In this document: one piece after another, positions 1-7,662 of the stretch
How positions within the stretch are numbered: the first letter of the stretch is position 1
Layout of the letters: the number at the start of each line of letters is the position of its first letter
From: CAXSBA01 sp965277105
Lineage (GTDB): Bacteria > Spirochaetota > UBA12135 > COTS27 > CAXSBA01
Length of the DNA stretch: 64,000 nt
Assembly (NCBI GenBank): GCA_965277105.1
Contig: OZ255710.1
Location: forward strand, 62,001 to 126,000
Direction: 5' to 3'
The notes under the pieces: model-generated
The model's database searches: none
The model's input: only the letters and a program-made list of their open reading frames with translations
Told to the model about the DNA's origin: nothing
Translations under genes and position numbers: made by a program

Positions 1-264
1 TAAAGCCACTTCGTCTTGCTGCCCTTTGAATCCGACCACGCTCCCATAAATTCCTCCGTTTAGGACGATTTTATCGCCTTTTTTCATTAAGTTTTTTTTT
101 TCATTAAGTTTTTTTTGCTTTTTTGATTGAGGTCTTATGAGTAAAAAGTAGAAAATAAGAAAAATAAAAATAAGCGGTAAAAAAGAAGGAAGAATCCCTT
201 GCCCTCCATCGCTTTGGGCTAATAAAATCGGAAGATTAATAATGTCAAAATTAGATGTTGTCAT
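1..264 (-). CDS. yajC: Preprotein translocase accessory subunit YajC (C-terminus beyond window)
   Basis: Reading the minus strand from an ATG at 264-262 gives 88 codons that run off the left edge without a stop. A single hydrophobic helix (about residues 22-43, rich in Leu, Ile and Phe) is followed by the family signature IRPQSKKQKK and then GDKIVLNGGIYGSVVGF, the small beta domain of YajC. YajC sits in the inner membrane beside SecDF and supports Sec-dependent export. In most bacteria secD and secF follow it, so they are expected just outside the window. No strong Shine-Dalgarno sequence is visible upstream. The identification rests on the clear RPQ..K and GGIYG motifs. Confidence 0.93.
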   Translation of the reverse strand, partial: MTTSNFDIINLPILLAQSDGGQGILPSFLPLIFIFLIFYFLLIRPQSKKQKKLNEKKNLMKKGDKIVLNGGIYGSVVGFKGQQDEVAL

Positions 265-412
265 GCTGTTCCTCTTATAAAAATATAGTAAGCTTAATTA
301 TAATATGAAATAATTTTTATTTTTTTAAAATCAAAAACTTAAGTTAGGTAATTTTAAATTTACTTAAATATTTACAGGCTATTATGATAATGAAGATGAT
401 TAAAAATCATAA

Positions 413-418
413 TATAAT
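413..418 (+). promoter_or_regulatory. -10 box of the sod promoter
   Basis: A perfect TATAAT lies 29 nt before the sod ATG, leaving a leader long enough to hold the strong ribosome site TAGGAGGA just before the start. A convincing -35 box is not seen. Confidence 0.45.
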
Positions 419-447
419 TTATTTAAAATAAATTTGTAGGAGGATTT

Positions 448-1074
448 ATGAGTTTTACATTACCCGAGTTAAATTACAGCTATGATGCTTTAGAGCCCCA
501 TTTCGACGCTAAGACAATGGAGATCCACCATACTAAACATCATCAAACCTATACCGATAATTTAAATAAGATTATTGCCAGTGAAGGATATGGGGACCTT
601 TCCATTGAAGAAATTTTAGAAAAAGTAAACGGTAATCGTTTTAGTAAAGAAGATGCCTCCCCTGCGATAAGGAATAATGGAGGTGGTTATTACAATCATA
701 AGCTATTTTGGGAAATTTTAGACCCTAAAGATAGACCAGGGAATGCCCCAGTAGATGAAGTAAAAGAAAAAATAGATGAAGCCTTTGGTTCTTTTACTAA
801 CTTTAAGGAAGAATTTGCCAAAGCAGCTACTACTAGATTCGGAAGTGGTTGGGCTTGGCTGTGTAAAAAAGAAGATGGGAGTTTAGCCGTTATTTCGACA
901 GCGAATCAGGATAATCCTTTAATGCCAATTGTAAATGCCGGAAAACCTATTTTAGGATTAGATGTTTGGGAGCATGCCTATTATTTAAAATTTCAAAATC
1001 GCCGCCCCAAGTACATTAATGCTTTTTGGGATGTGGTAAATTGGCGAGTAGTAAACGAAAAATTCCATTCTTAA
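448..1074 (+). CDS. sodA: Superoxide dismutase, Mn-type of the Fe/Mn family
   Basis: Converts superoxide to oxygen and hydrogen peroxide in the cytoplasm. All four metal ligands are visible: His27 (in MEIHHTKHH), His84 (in GGGYYNHKLFW), Asp172 and His176 (in DVWEHAYY). Gln154 in STANQDNP takes the place typical of Mn enzymes; Fe enzymes usually carry the active-site Gln in the first domain. Metal choice in this family cannot be read with certainty, so a cambialistic enzyme remains possible. At 208 residues it is of usual length, and it lacks a signal peptide. The start has an excellent Shine-Dalgarno, AGGAGG. hemL starts 4 nt after its stop, so the two are probably cotranscribed. Confidence 0.96.
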   Translation: MSFTLPELNYSYDALEPHFDAKTMEIHHTKHHQTYTDNLNKIIASEGYGDLSIEEILEKVNGNRFSKEDASPAIRNNGGGYYNHKLFWEILDPKDRPGNAPVDEVKEKIDEAFGSFTNFKEEFAKAATTRFGSGWAWLCKKEDGSLAVISTANQDNPLMPIVNAGKPILGLDVWEHAYYLKFQNRRPKYINAFWDVVNWRVVNEKFHS

Positions 1075-1077
1075 TTT

Positions 1078-2373
1078 TTGTTATTCTCTAAAAGCAATCT
1101 AGCATTTCAAAATGCTAATCAACACTTAGTAGGGGGAGTAAATTCTCCCGCTAGGGCTTTTAAAGCAGTCCATCGTTCTCCTGTTTTTATTGAAAAAGCT
1201 GAAGGAGCAAAGATAATTGATTTAGATGGCAATGAGTACATTGACTATATTTGCTCTTGGGGGGCGATTATCTTAGGTCACGCAGATAAAAGTGTTCAAA
1301 AAAAAGTTACTGAGCGTTTAGCCTTGGGTAGTAGTTTTGGAGCTCCCACGCTTTTAGAAACTACTATGGCCACGCTAGTTAAAAAATGCTTGCCTTTTGC
1401 TGATAAGGTAAGGATGGTTAATTCGGGAACAGAAGCTACTTTTTCCGCAATAAGGTTAGCGAGAGGATACACTAAAAAGAATAAAATTTTAAAGTTTAAG
1501 GGCTGCTATCATGGGCATGGCGATAGCTTTTTAATTGCTGCTGGTTCAGGGGCCCTTACTCTAGGCAAGCCCAATAGCCCCGGAATACCTCCAAGTGTGG
1601 CTAAGGAAACTTTGTTAGCGGAGTATAATAATTTTGATGAAGTGGAAGAAATTTTTGCCAAATATAAAAACGATTTAGCTGCGGTTATTATTGAGCCAGT
1701 CGCTGGCAATATGGGGCTCATTAAAGCAGAAAAAAAATTTCTGCAAAAATTAAGAGCAATCACTAAAGAAAATAATACTCTCCTTATTTTTGATGAAGTG
1801 ATGACCGGATTTCGTTTAGCTTTAGGGGGAGCTAGTGAGCTGTTTAAAATTTATCCCGATATTATTTGCCTAGGGAAAGTAATTGGTGGTGGGTTTCCCG
1901 TAGGTGCTTTTGCCGGCAAAAAAGAAGTGATGGAGCATTTATCTCCTGAAGGTCCCGTCTATCAAGCAGGAACTCTTTCCGGCAACCCCGTTGCTATGGC
2001 TGCTGGCATTAGTGTTTTGGAGCGTTTGATTGAGAAAAACATTTATGACGATTTAGAAAAAAAGGCAGGTTATTTGGAAAAGCAGATTCGTTTTTTAATA
2101 AAAAAATATCATTTAACTATCGTATTTAATCGAGTAGGGAGTATGTTTACTCTTTTTTTTAATCCTTTAAAAGAAGTCACTAATTTTTCTCAAGCCCAAA
2201 AAAGCCAAGTAGAAAAGTTTAGTTACTTTTTTAATAAACTTTTAGAAAAGCGAGTTTACTTCCCGCCTTCTCAGTTTGAAGCTACTTTTTTAAATCAAAA
2301 ACATTCTTTAAAAGATATTAATAAAACACTTAATGCTATGGAAGCTATTTTTAAAGGAATGGTTAGAGAGTAA
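1078..2373 (+). CDS. hemL: Glutamate-1-semialdehyde 2,1-aminomutase
   Basis: PLP enzyme that turns glutamate-1-semialdehyde into 5-aminolevulinate in the C5 route to tetrapyrroles. The N-terminal GGVNSPARAF, the FDEVMTGFR motif (residues 238-246) and the Schiff-base lysine Lys267 in LGKVIGGGFPVGAF are all diagnostic and separate it from other class III aminotransferases. The 431 residues match the family. The start is a TTG three bases after the sod stop. No ATG gives a full N-terminus, and the family alignment begins right here. No Shine-Dalgarno is obvious, so translation may depend on coupling to sod. Confidence 0.96.
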   Translation: MLFSKSNLAFQNANQHLVGGVNSPARAFKAVHRSPVFIEKAEGAKIIDLDGNEYIDYICSWGAIILGHADKSVQKKVTERLALGSSFGAPTLLETTMATLVKKCLPFADKVRMVNSGTEATFSAIRLARGYTKKNKILKFKGCYHGHGDSFLIAAGSGALTLGKPNSPGIPPSVAKETLLAEYNNFDEVEEIFAKYKNDLAAVIIEPVAGNMGLIKAEKKFLQKLRAITKENNTLLIFDEVMTGFRLALGGASELFKIYPDIICLGKVIGGGFPVGAFAGKKEVMEHLSPEGPVYQAGTLSGNPVAMAAGISVLERLIEKNIYDDLEKKAGYLEKQIRFLIKKYHLTIVFNRVGSMFTLFFNPLKEVTNFSQAQKSQVEKFSYFFNKLLEKRVYFPPSQFEATFLNQKHSLKDINKTLNAMEAIFKGMVRE

Positions 2374-2393
2374 GAATCTAAGGAGCACTTATT

Positions 2394-2693
2394 ATGGATG
2401 AAAAATTTCATCAAGAAAGAGCGGCTGAAATTTTATTTCAAATTAGTAAAAAAGCGAGTGTGGATAGAATCAACCAAAAAGTCGAAAACTTATCTAAAAG
2501 TGCATCTACTACTTCTCCTACTCCTCGTGCAGTTTTGCCGAAGCAAAAGCAAAAAGAAATCGATGATTTTTTCGCTAATCCAGAAAACGTAAAAAAACTC
2601 GAAAAGCGGTTTAATAAAAACTTAAAAGAAATATTAAAATACTTGCTTAAAAGAAAACAAGAAAAAAAAAATCAAGAAAATAAGAAGCTTTGA
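2394..2693 (+). CDS. Small basic protein of unknown function
   Basis: I do not recognise this 99-residue protein. It has an ATG with a good Shine-Dalgarno (AAGGAG) and overlaps the next gene by four bases (TTGA), so it is very likely real and translated together with the radical SAM gene. It is highly charged and Lys-rich, with no membrane segment or signal peptide. A Ser/Thr/Pro-rich linker (residues 36-47) joins two helical stretches, and the C-terminal helix (55-99) is almost entirely Lys, Glu, Asn and Leu. The coupling suggests a partner or accessory of the radical SAM protein, which is inference only. An overlapping frame from 2398 is a shadow. Confidence 0.7.
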   Translation: MDEKFHQERAAEILFQISKKASVDRINQKVENLSKSASTTSPTPRAVLPKQKQKEIDDFFANPENVKKLEKRFNKNLKEILKYLLKRKQEKKNQENKKL

Positions 2694-3817
2694 ATTTTAA
2701 AGGTGAAGATTTTCTTTTAGCTGAAAATACAAAAAAATTAATCAAAGAGCACACTTTAATTGATCACTGGTTTCCTTGGAAATTTTCTTTTAATGTTTTT
2801 AGTGGCTGCGAGTATTCTTGCGTTTATTGCCGAGCCAACTGGAGAAAAGAAAAAAAAATTATTTATAAAAAAAATATTTTAGCTCAACTTCAAAAAGAGC
2901 TAACTCCTATTCCCCAAGGTTCTTTAATTGGAATAGGGGGAGGTGTCAATGAAACTTTCTCGTTCAATCAAGAAAAAAACCAAAAAGTTTTAGAAGTTAT
3001 TGATTTGCTCATTACCGAAAATTATCAACCAGTGATAATGACTAAAAATTTAGCAGCTTTTTATCAAGCTACTAAAAACTTTTGGAAGAAATATCCCCAG
3101 GGGAAATTCCCAATTATTATCTATAGTTACAGTGGTTTATCTAACCAATTTCACGCTCTTTTAGAAAAAGATATTCCGGTTATTGATTTTGGCATTATCG
3201 AAAAAGTAAAGCAAGCAGGGTTTAAGCTGGGAATTTTTTTGTCCCCTATTATCCCTTGGGTAAATGATGATCTAAACAACTGGAAAGATATTATTGCAAC
3301 TCTCAAGCACTTTAATCTTGATTTTCTGCTAGTCGATTTTTTAGATACTGCTGGACTAGGACGTCTTAGCGAAAAACTATCTCCGTTACTTCAAGAAGAA
3401 GAAAAAAACTTTTTCGAAAAAATACTTGCTAGTCGAGATAATTATCAGCGCTATCAACTCCAAGTGGCTAAGGCTTTAACCGAGATAATAATTGCTAATC
3501 ATATCCCCCTTAAAATCCCGCATGCTTTTTTTTGTAATAAAGTAAGTTTGAAAGACGAAGTAACTATTATCCTTTACTATATTTTTTTTTATAAAAATAT
3601 TTTGGAAAAAGATGAGAAAAATAAAAGTTTTTATTACGCGGCTTTTAACATTAATAAATTACCTTTTGCGGATTGGCAAGAAAAAATTAAGAGCAAAAAT
3701 CTAACCACAATAAAAGGCGTAGGAGAAGTTATTAGTAAAGTGATTAGTGAAATAATTCTAAAAAGAAATTATAGCTACTTGGATGATGTATTAAAAGAGG
3801 TTTATCCAAAAAGTTAA
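2690..3817 (+). CDS. SPL/Rv2578c-family radical SAM protein with C-terminal helix-hairpin-helix
   Basis: The N-terminal half is a radical SAM domain. Cys40, Cys44 and Cys47 (FSGCEYSCVYCRANW) form the CxxxCxxC cluster site in the spacing used by spore photoproduct lyase relatives, followed by IGIGGGVNETF and GIFLSPIIPWVND, which match the order of SPL-like proteins. The last 40 residues contain LTTIKGVGEVISKVISEI, a helix-hairpin-helix motif typical of non-specific DNA binding. Together these point to a radical enzyme acting on DNA, perhaps repair of a photoproduct, but the substrate is unknown. The TTG start overlaps the stop of the preceding small ORF by four bases and is needed to keep the N-terminus. 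Confidence 0.8.
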   Translation: MNFKGEDFLLAENTKKLIKEHTLIDHWFPWKFSFNVFSGCEYSCVYCRANWRKEKKIIYKKNILAQLQKELTPIPQGSLIGIGGGVNETFSFNQEKNQKVLEVIDLLITENYQPVIMTKNLAAFYQATKNFWKKYPQGKFPIIIYSYSGLSNQFHALLEKDIPVIDFGIIEKVKQAGFKLGIFLSPIIPWVNDDLNNWKDIIATLKHFNLDFLLVDFLDTAGLGRLSEKLSPLLQEEEKNFFEKILASRDNYQRYQLQVAKALTEIIIANHIPLKIPHAFFCNKVSLKDEVTIILYYIFFYKNILEKDEKNKSFYYAAFNINKLPFADWQEKIKSKNLTTIKGVGEVISKVISEIILKRNYSYLDDVLKEVYPKS

Positions 3818-3849
3818 TTTAGAAAATTCTCTAATCTGCTTAACCATTT

Positions 3850-3947
3850 CTATTATGGTTTTTCTATTATGGTTTTTCTATTATGGTTTTTCTATTATGG
3901 TTTTTCTATTATGGTTTTTCTATTATGGTTTTTCTATTATGGTTTTT
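3850..3947 (+). repeat. Minisatellite, 7 perfect copies of a 14-bp unit
   Basis: The unit CTATTATGGTTTTT is repeated seven times without a mismatch, with C of each unit at 3850, 3864, 3878, 3892, 3906, 3920 and 3934. It lies in the 230-nt spacer between the radical SAM gene and prfB. Because 14 is not a multiple of three, the array codes for no simple peptide repeat. Perfect identity between copies suggests recent slippage or continuing copy-number change. Confidence 0.97.
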
Positions 3948-4047
3948 ATTAAGTTAGCCTTCACTACTCATTACTCATACTATAATAATAGAAGTGTTAA
4001 AAAATCTTCTAATCAATTTTAATTTTCTGTTCTCCTAAATTTTATTT

Positions 4048-5148
4048 ATGTTTGCTGAAGTAAAAGAAACAGCTAGTAGCCTTCTAAGTAAAGTAGAAAC
4101 CACTTTAGAAACCGATTCTTTTTTAACCAATAAGAAAAAATTAGCCGAATTATTAGTCAAGCAAAAAACCCCTGATTTTTTCAATCAAGATTTTAAAATC
4201 ATTAAAGATCATAATCAAAAAGTAAAAAATTTAGAAAAAAAAATCAATCCTTGGTTAAATCTTAAAAACGAATTATTAGACCTCGTTACTTTAATTGGAA
4301 TAGCGGAAGAAGAAAAAGAAGAAGATTACTTAAATGAAATTAACCAAAAAATCACTAGTCTATCTAATGAATTAAATACTCTCGAGAAAAGGCATTTTTT
4401 TAAAGAGGAAATTGATGAAACTGATTGCTACCTTATCTTTCAAGCGGGGGCAGGGGGGACAGAGAGCTGCGACTGGGCGGCGATGCTTTACCGTCTTTAC
4501 ACTCGTTGGGCTGAAAAAAAGGAATTTAAAATTTCGGTTATCGATTACCAAAGCGGAGAAGAAGTTGGTTTAAAGTCGGCTATTCTTTTAGTTGAGGGGA
4601 TTTACTCTTATGGACTTTTGAAAGTAGAAAATGGTGTTCATCGCTTGGTGAGAATTTCCCCTTTTGATGCCAATAAAAAAAGGCATACTTCCTTTGTTTC
4701 CTTAAGTGTTATCCCAGAAATAAAAGACGACATTGTGGTGGATATTAATCCTAGTGATCTGCGCATTGACACTTATCGCTCTAGCGGAGCCGGGGGGCAG
4801 CATGTCAATACTACCGACTCGGCCGTGAGGATTACTCACCTCCCCACTCATATTGTGGTTGCTTGTCAAGCCGAGCGTAGCCAACATCAAAATAAAGAGA
4901 AAGCCATGAAGATACTGAGGGCTAAACTTTATGAGCATTATAAGCAAGAAAAACAAAAAAAAGAAAGTAGTAGCGCTGGAGAAAAGAAAAAAATCGAATG
5001 GGGTTCGCAGATCCGCTCTTATGTTTTTCATCCTTACAATATGATAAAAGATCATCGCACTAATTTTGAGACGGGTAATATTGGGCCAGTAATGGACGGG
5101 GAAATTGACGAGTTTATTTACTCCTATTTAAAACAACAAGCAGGATAA
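4048..5148 (+). CDS. prfB: Peptide chain release factor 2
   Basis: Releases finished proteins at UGA and UAA stop codons. The codon-recognition tripeptide Ser204-Pro205-Phe206 identifies RF2 rather than RF1, and Gly249-Gly250-Gln251 is the peptidyl-transferase motif. The N-terminal 110 residues form the usual coiled-coil domain. Most bacteria carry an in-frame UGA near codon 26 that needs a +1 shift for autoregulation. Here the frame is open from ATG through that region (SFLTNKKKL) with no interruption, so the frameshift control is absent. The ATG is preceded by an AT-rich sequence without a clear Shine-Dalgarno. menC follows after 12 nt. Confidence 0.96.
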   Translation: MFAEVKETASSLLSKVETTLETDSFLTNKKKLAELLVKQKTPDFFNQDFKIIKDHNQKVKNLEKKINPWLNLKNELLDLVTLIGIAEEEKEEDYLNEINQKITSLSNELNTLEKRHFFKEEIDETDCYLIFQAGAGGTESCDWAAMLYRLYTRWAEKKEFKISVIDYQSGEEVGLKSAILLVEGIYSYGLLKVENGVHRLVRISPFDANKKRHTSFVSLSVIPEIKDDIVVDINPSDLRIDTYRSSGAGGQHVNTTDSAVRITHLPTHIVVACQAERSQHQNKEKAMKILRAKLYEHYKQEKQKKESSSAGEKKKIEWGSQIRSYVFHPYNMIKDHRTNFETGNIGPVMDGEIDEFIYSYLKQQAG

Positions 5149-5160
5149 CTTTTTTTAAAA

Positions 5161-6258
5161 TTGCTTATAGCTAAAATCGTTAAAAGAAATTTAATTTTCA
5201 AAAAACCAGCTATTACTTCTCGCGACGTTTTAACTCAAAAAACCGTTTATCTTTTACTTTTAAAAAATAAAAAAACCGAAAAAATTGGAATTGGAGAATG
5301 CACTTTTATTCAAGGACTTAGTTTTGATAATGAGCGTTATTATCAAAAAAAATTGAAATGGTTGCAAGCAAATATTCATCTAGGAGAAGCTAAATTAAAA
5401 AAAGCATTAGTTGATTATCCCTCTATTGTTTTTGGTTTAGAAATGGCTTTTATTTCACTAAAACAATTTCCTAAAGTGCTTTATCCTTCAGTTTGGAATA
5501 ACCCTAGTGCTAGTGGGGTTCCCGATTCGCCTCTTATTATTAATGGTTTAGTTTGGATAGGAGATTATGCGAGCATGGAAAAAGCAATTAATGAACTTCT
5601 CAAAAAATCTTTTCGTTGCATTAAACTTAAAGTAGGGGCACTGCATTTTAATCAAGAGTTAGCTTTAATAAAAATGATTCGCGAGCGAAATGATAAAGTT
5701 ATTATTCGTTTAGATGCTAATGGAGCCTGGGGGAAGGAGAAGCCGACATTAACTAAAATGAAAAAAATAATGCATAAGCTAGAGCAATTAGAAAAATTAA
5801 AAATTCACTCCATCGAACAGCCCATTCAAAAAAATAATTTAGATCTTTTAACTGCAATTATTAAAGAAAGCCCTATCCCCATTGCCCTTGATGAAGAACT
5901 CATTGGCTTTCACGATTTAATTGCTAAAAAAAGCCTTTTAGAAAAAATCCAGCCTCACTATCTGGTTTTGAAAGCTAGTTTATTGGGAGGGGTAACTGCT
6001 TGTCTTGAATGGATTAGTTTAGCTGAAAAATTAGGGATTAAGTGGTGGGCTACTTCTGCTTTAGAAAGTAGTTGGGGGCTTAGTTATATTGCTCAGTGGG
6101 TAGCCAGTTTGAAACCTAAAGAAATTCAAGGCTTAGGAACTGGGAGTATTTATGAGAATAATTTCCCTAGTTCTCTCCGCTTAGAAAATGACGAACTTTA
6201 TTTCGATGCCACCTTATATGAAAAAAATCTTTTAGCTTTAAAAAATATTTTTAATTAA
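5161..6258 (+). CDS. menC: o-Succinylbenzoate synthase (enolase superfamily)
   Basis: Dehydrates SHCHC to o-succinylbenzoate in menaquinone synthesis. Enolase-superfamily residues are in place: Lys155-x-Lys157 (IKLKVG), metal ligands Asp185 (LDANGAW), Glu219 (SIEQP) and Asp244 (ALDEELIG), and Lys271 (LKASLLGG). The N-terminal pattern FKKPAITSRDVLTQK and GIGECTFIQGLS is the kind I know from Bacteroidota menC, which separates it from dipeptide epimerases. The 365 residues are normal. The TTG start is required to keep the conserved first strand. menA at 45.7 kb supports a menaquinone pathway. An N-succinylamino-acid racemase activity cannot be excluded, since the families overlap. Confidence 0.88.
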   Translation: MLIAKIVKRNLIFKKPAITSRDVLTQKTVYLLLLKNKKTEKIGIGECTFIQGLSFDNERYYQKKLKWLQANIHLGEAKLKKALVDYPSIVFGLEMAFISLKQFPKVLYPSVWNNPSASGVPDSPLIINGLVWIGDYASMEKAINELLKKSFRCIKLKVGALHFNQELALIKMIRERNDKVIIRLDANGAWGKEKPTLTKMKKIMHKLEQLEKLKIHSIEQPIQKNNLDLLTAIIKESPIPIALDEELIGFHDLIAKKSLLEKIQPHYLVLKASLLGGVTACLEWISLAEKLGIKWWATSALESSWGLSYIAQWVASLKPKEIQGLGTGSIYENNFPSSLRLENDELYFDATLYEKNLLALKNIFN

Positions 6259-6274
6259 ATTAAAATAATAAATT

Positions 6275-7039
6275 ATGCCGTATGACTTCTCGGATCATTT
6301 CCTTGATTACCAATCACGCCATTTAGTGTTAAAAGAAATTAGTTTAGCTGGTGTAGAAAAAATAAAAAAAGCAAAAGTATTAGTAGTTGGACTAGGGGGG
6401 CTTGGCAGTGTGGTAGCTCTTTATTTAGCCCATAGTGGGGTGGGCGAGTTGGGCATTTGTGATTACGATCAAGTGGAGTTGTCCAACTTAGGAAGGCAAA
6501 TCACTTATTCCCTTAATGACTTACAAAAACCTAAAGCAGCGGTTGTGGAAAAACTCTTGAAAGCAAAAAATCAAGAGATTAAAATTACGCCCTATTTTCA
6601 AAAAATAAATCAGGAAAATTTTTATAACCTAACTCAAAATTATGATTTAATAGTAGAAGCCGTTGATGACACTCGGGAGAAAGTTCTCATTCACGATTTA
6701 GCTGTTCGTCATCAAAAACCTTTAGTGCATGCAGGAGTATTGGGCTTTAAGGGGCAACTACTTACTATTATTCCCGGTGAGACCGCTTGTCTGAGGTGCT
6801 TTTTTCATGATTTAAGTGATTTTTCTGCTTCGGGTAATTGCGCTCGTGATGGGGTTTTTTCTCCATTAGTGGGGGTGTTAGGAGCTTTACAGGCTAGTGA
6901 GGCGCTAAAATTTTTTGCTTTGAAAAAAGAAAATCTGCAAGTTAATGCCCTTCTGCAAGTTGATTTGCTTGAGCAAGGTTTTAGAAAAATTTCTATAAAT
7001 TACCCTACTGGTTGCCAGTTTTGTGTTGTAAAAAATTAA
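6275..7039 (+). CDS. E1-like ThiF/MoeB/HesA-family adenylyltransferase
   Basis: Activates the C-terminal glycine of a ubiquitin-like sulphur carrier (ThiS, MoaD or similar) as an acyl-adenylate. The nucleotide-binding loop GLGGLGS is at residues 39-45, followed by DYDQVELSNLGRQ with the expected Asp and Arg residues. Two Cys pairs, CLRC and C-terminal CQFC, form the structural zinc site. At 254 residues it has MoeB/ThiF length, with no rhodanese extension. No sulphur carrier or moa/thi gene lies next to it, so thiamine and molybdopterin roles cannot be told apart. It is convergent with the exporter gene, and only 5 nt separate the two stops. Confidence 0.9.
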   Translation: MPYDFSDHFLDYQSRHLVLKEISLAGVEKIKKAKVLVVGLGGLGSVVALYLAHSGVGELGICDYDQVELSNLGRQITYSLNDLQKPKAAVVEKLLKAKNQEIKITPYFQKINQENFYNLTQNYDLIVEAVDDTREKVLIHDLAVRHQKPLVHAGVLGFKGQLLTIIPGETACLRCFFHDLSDFSASGNCARDGVFSPLVGVLGALQASEALKFFALKKENLQVNALLQVDLLEQGFRKISINYPTGCQFCVVKN

Positions 7040-7044
7040 AACTG

Positions 7045-7644
7045 TTATTTTAAAATGAGGGTAAATGCAATATAATACATAATGACTGCTATAACTAAAT
7101 TTATTATTTTCCAAGCAGTTGGTTTTTGAAGAAGAGGGCTTACTCTACTAGCCCCATAGCCTAAGCCAAAAAACCAGAATAAAGAAGCGGTGAAGCAACC
7201 AAGAAGAAAAGTAATTTTTTCTTTAAAAGGGTACGGGGCAGCCACGCTTCCGATTAAAACTACCGTGTCGAGATAAACATGCGGGTTTAGGAAAGTTATT
7301 GATAAAGTGTGAATTATAGTAGAAGATTTAGAAGACGGTTTAGAAGAAATACTTTTTATACTTTCTTTACCTTGGAAGAATGCCTTAAGTTTTAGAGTGC
7401 CATACCCAAACAAATAAATAGCTCCTAAGCAGGTTAGTATTTTTAACCAAAGGCTATTCTTAGTAAAAAGAGAACCTATTCCAATGCCCCCTAAAGTCAT
7501 CAGCAAAAAGTCACTTAGAAAACAAATAAGGCAAACTAAAAAAATATTTTTTCTTAAAATACCTTGCTGAAGAACAAAGGCATTTTGGCTGCCAATGGCT
7601 ATAATGAGACTGGCTCCTAAAAAGAAGCCATTCAAGAAAAGCAT
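7045..7644 (-). CDS. LysE/ArgO-family amino-acid exporter
   Basis: Small inner-membrane exporter of basic amino acids or related solutes. The N-terminal signature GASLIIAIGSQNAFVLQQG is that of ArgO/LysE proteins, and the conserved LNPHVYLDTVVLIGS motif begins the second half. Five or six hydrophobic helices are visible over 199 residues, the family's length. The substrate cannot be deduced. It starts 18 nt downstream of the orphan 762-residue gene on the same strand and may form the last gene of the murB-fbp-orphan run. Confidence 0.9.
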   Translation of the reverse strand: MLFLNGFFLGASLIIAIGSQNAFVLQQGILRKNIFLVCLICFLSDFLLMTLGGIGIGSLFTKNSLWLKILTCLGAIYLFGYGTLKLKAFFQGKESIKSISSKPSSKSSTIIHTLSITFLNPHVYLDTVVLIGSVAAPYPFKEKITFLLGCFTASLFWFFGLGYGASRVSPLLQKPTAWKIINLVIAVIMYYIAFTLILK

Positions 7645-7662
7645 TAGTAGGGAAAAACTCTA

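Noticed and set aside
3850..3947. Repeat array considered as CRISPR
   Set aside because: The units are directly adjacent, 14 bp, with no spacers, and no cas gene is present.
3855..4022. 56-codon frame running through the 14-bp repeats (MVFLLWFFYYGF...)
   Set aside because: A 14-bp repeat read in all three frames gives an open hydrophobic peptide by chance. There is no ribosome site, and the frame depends on copy number.
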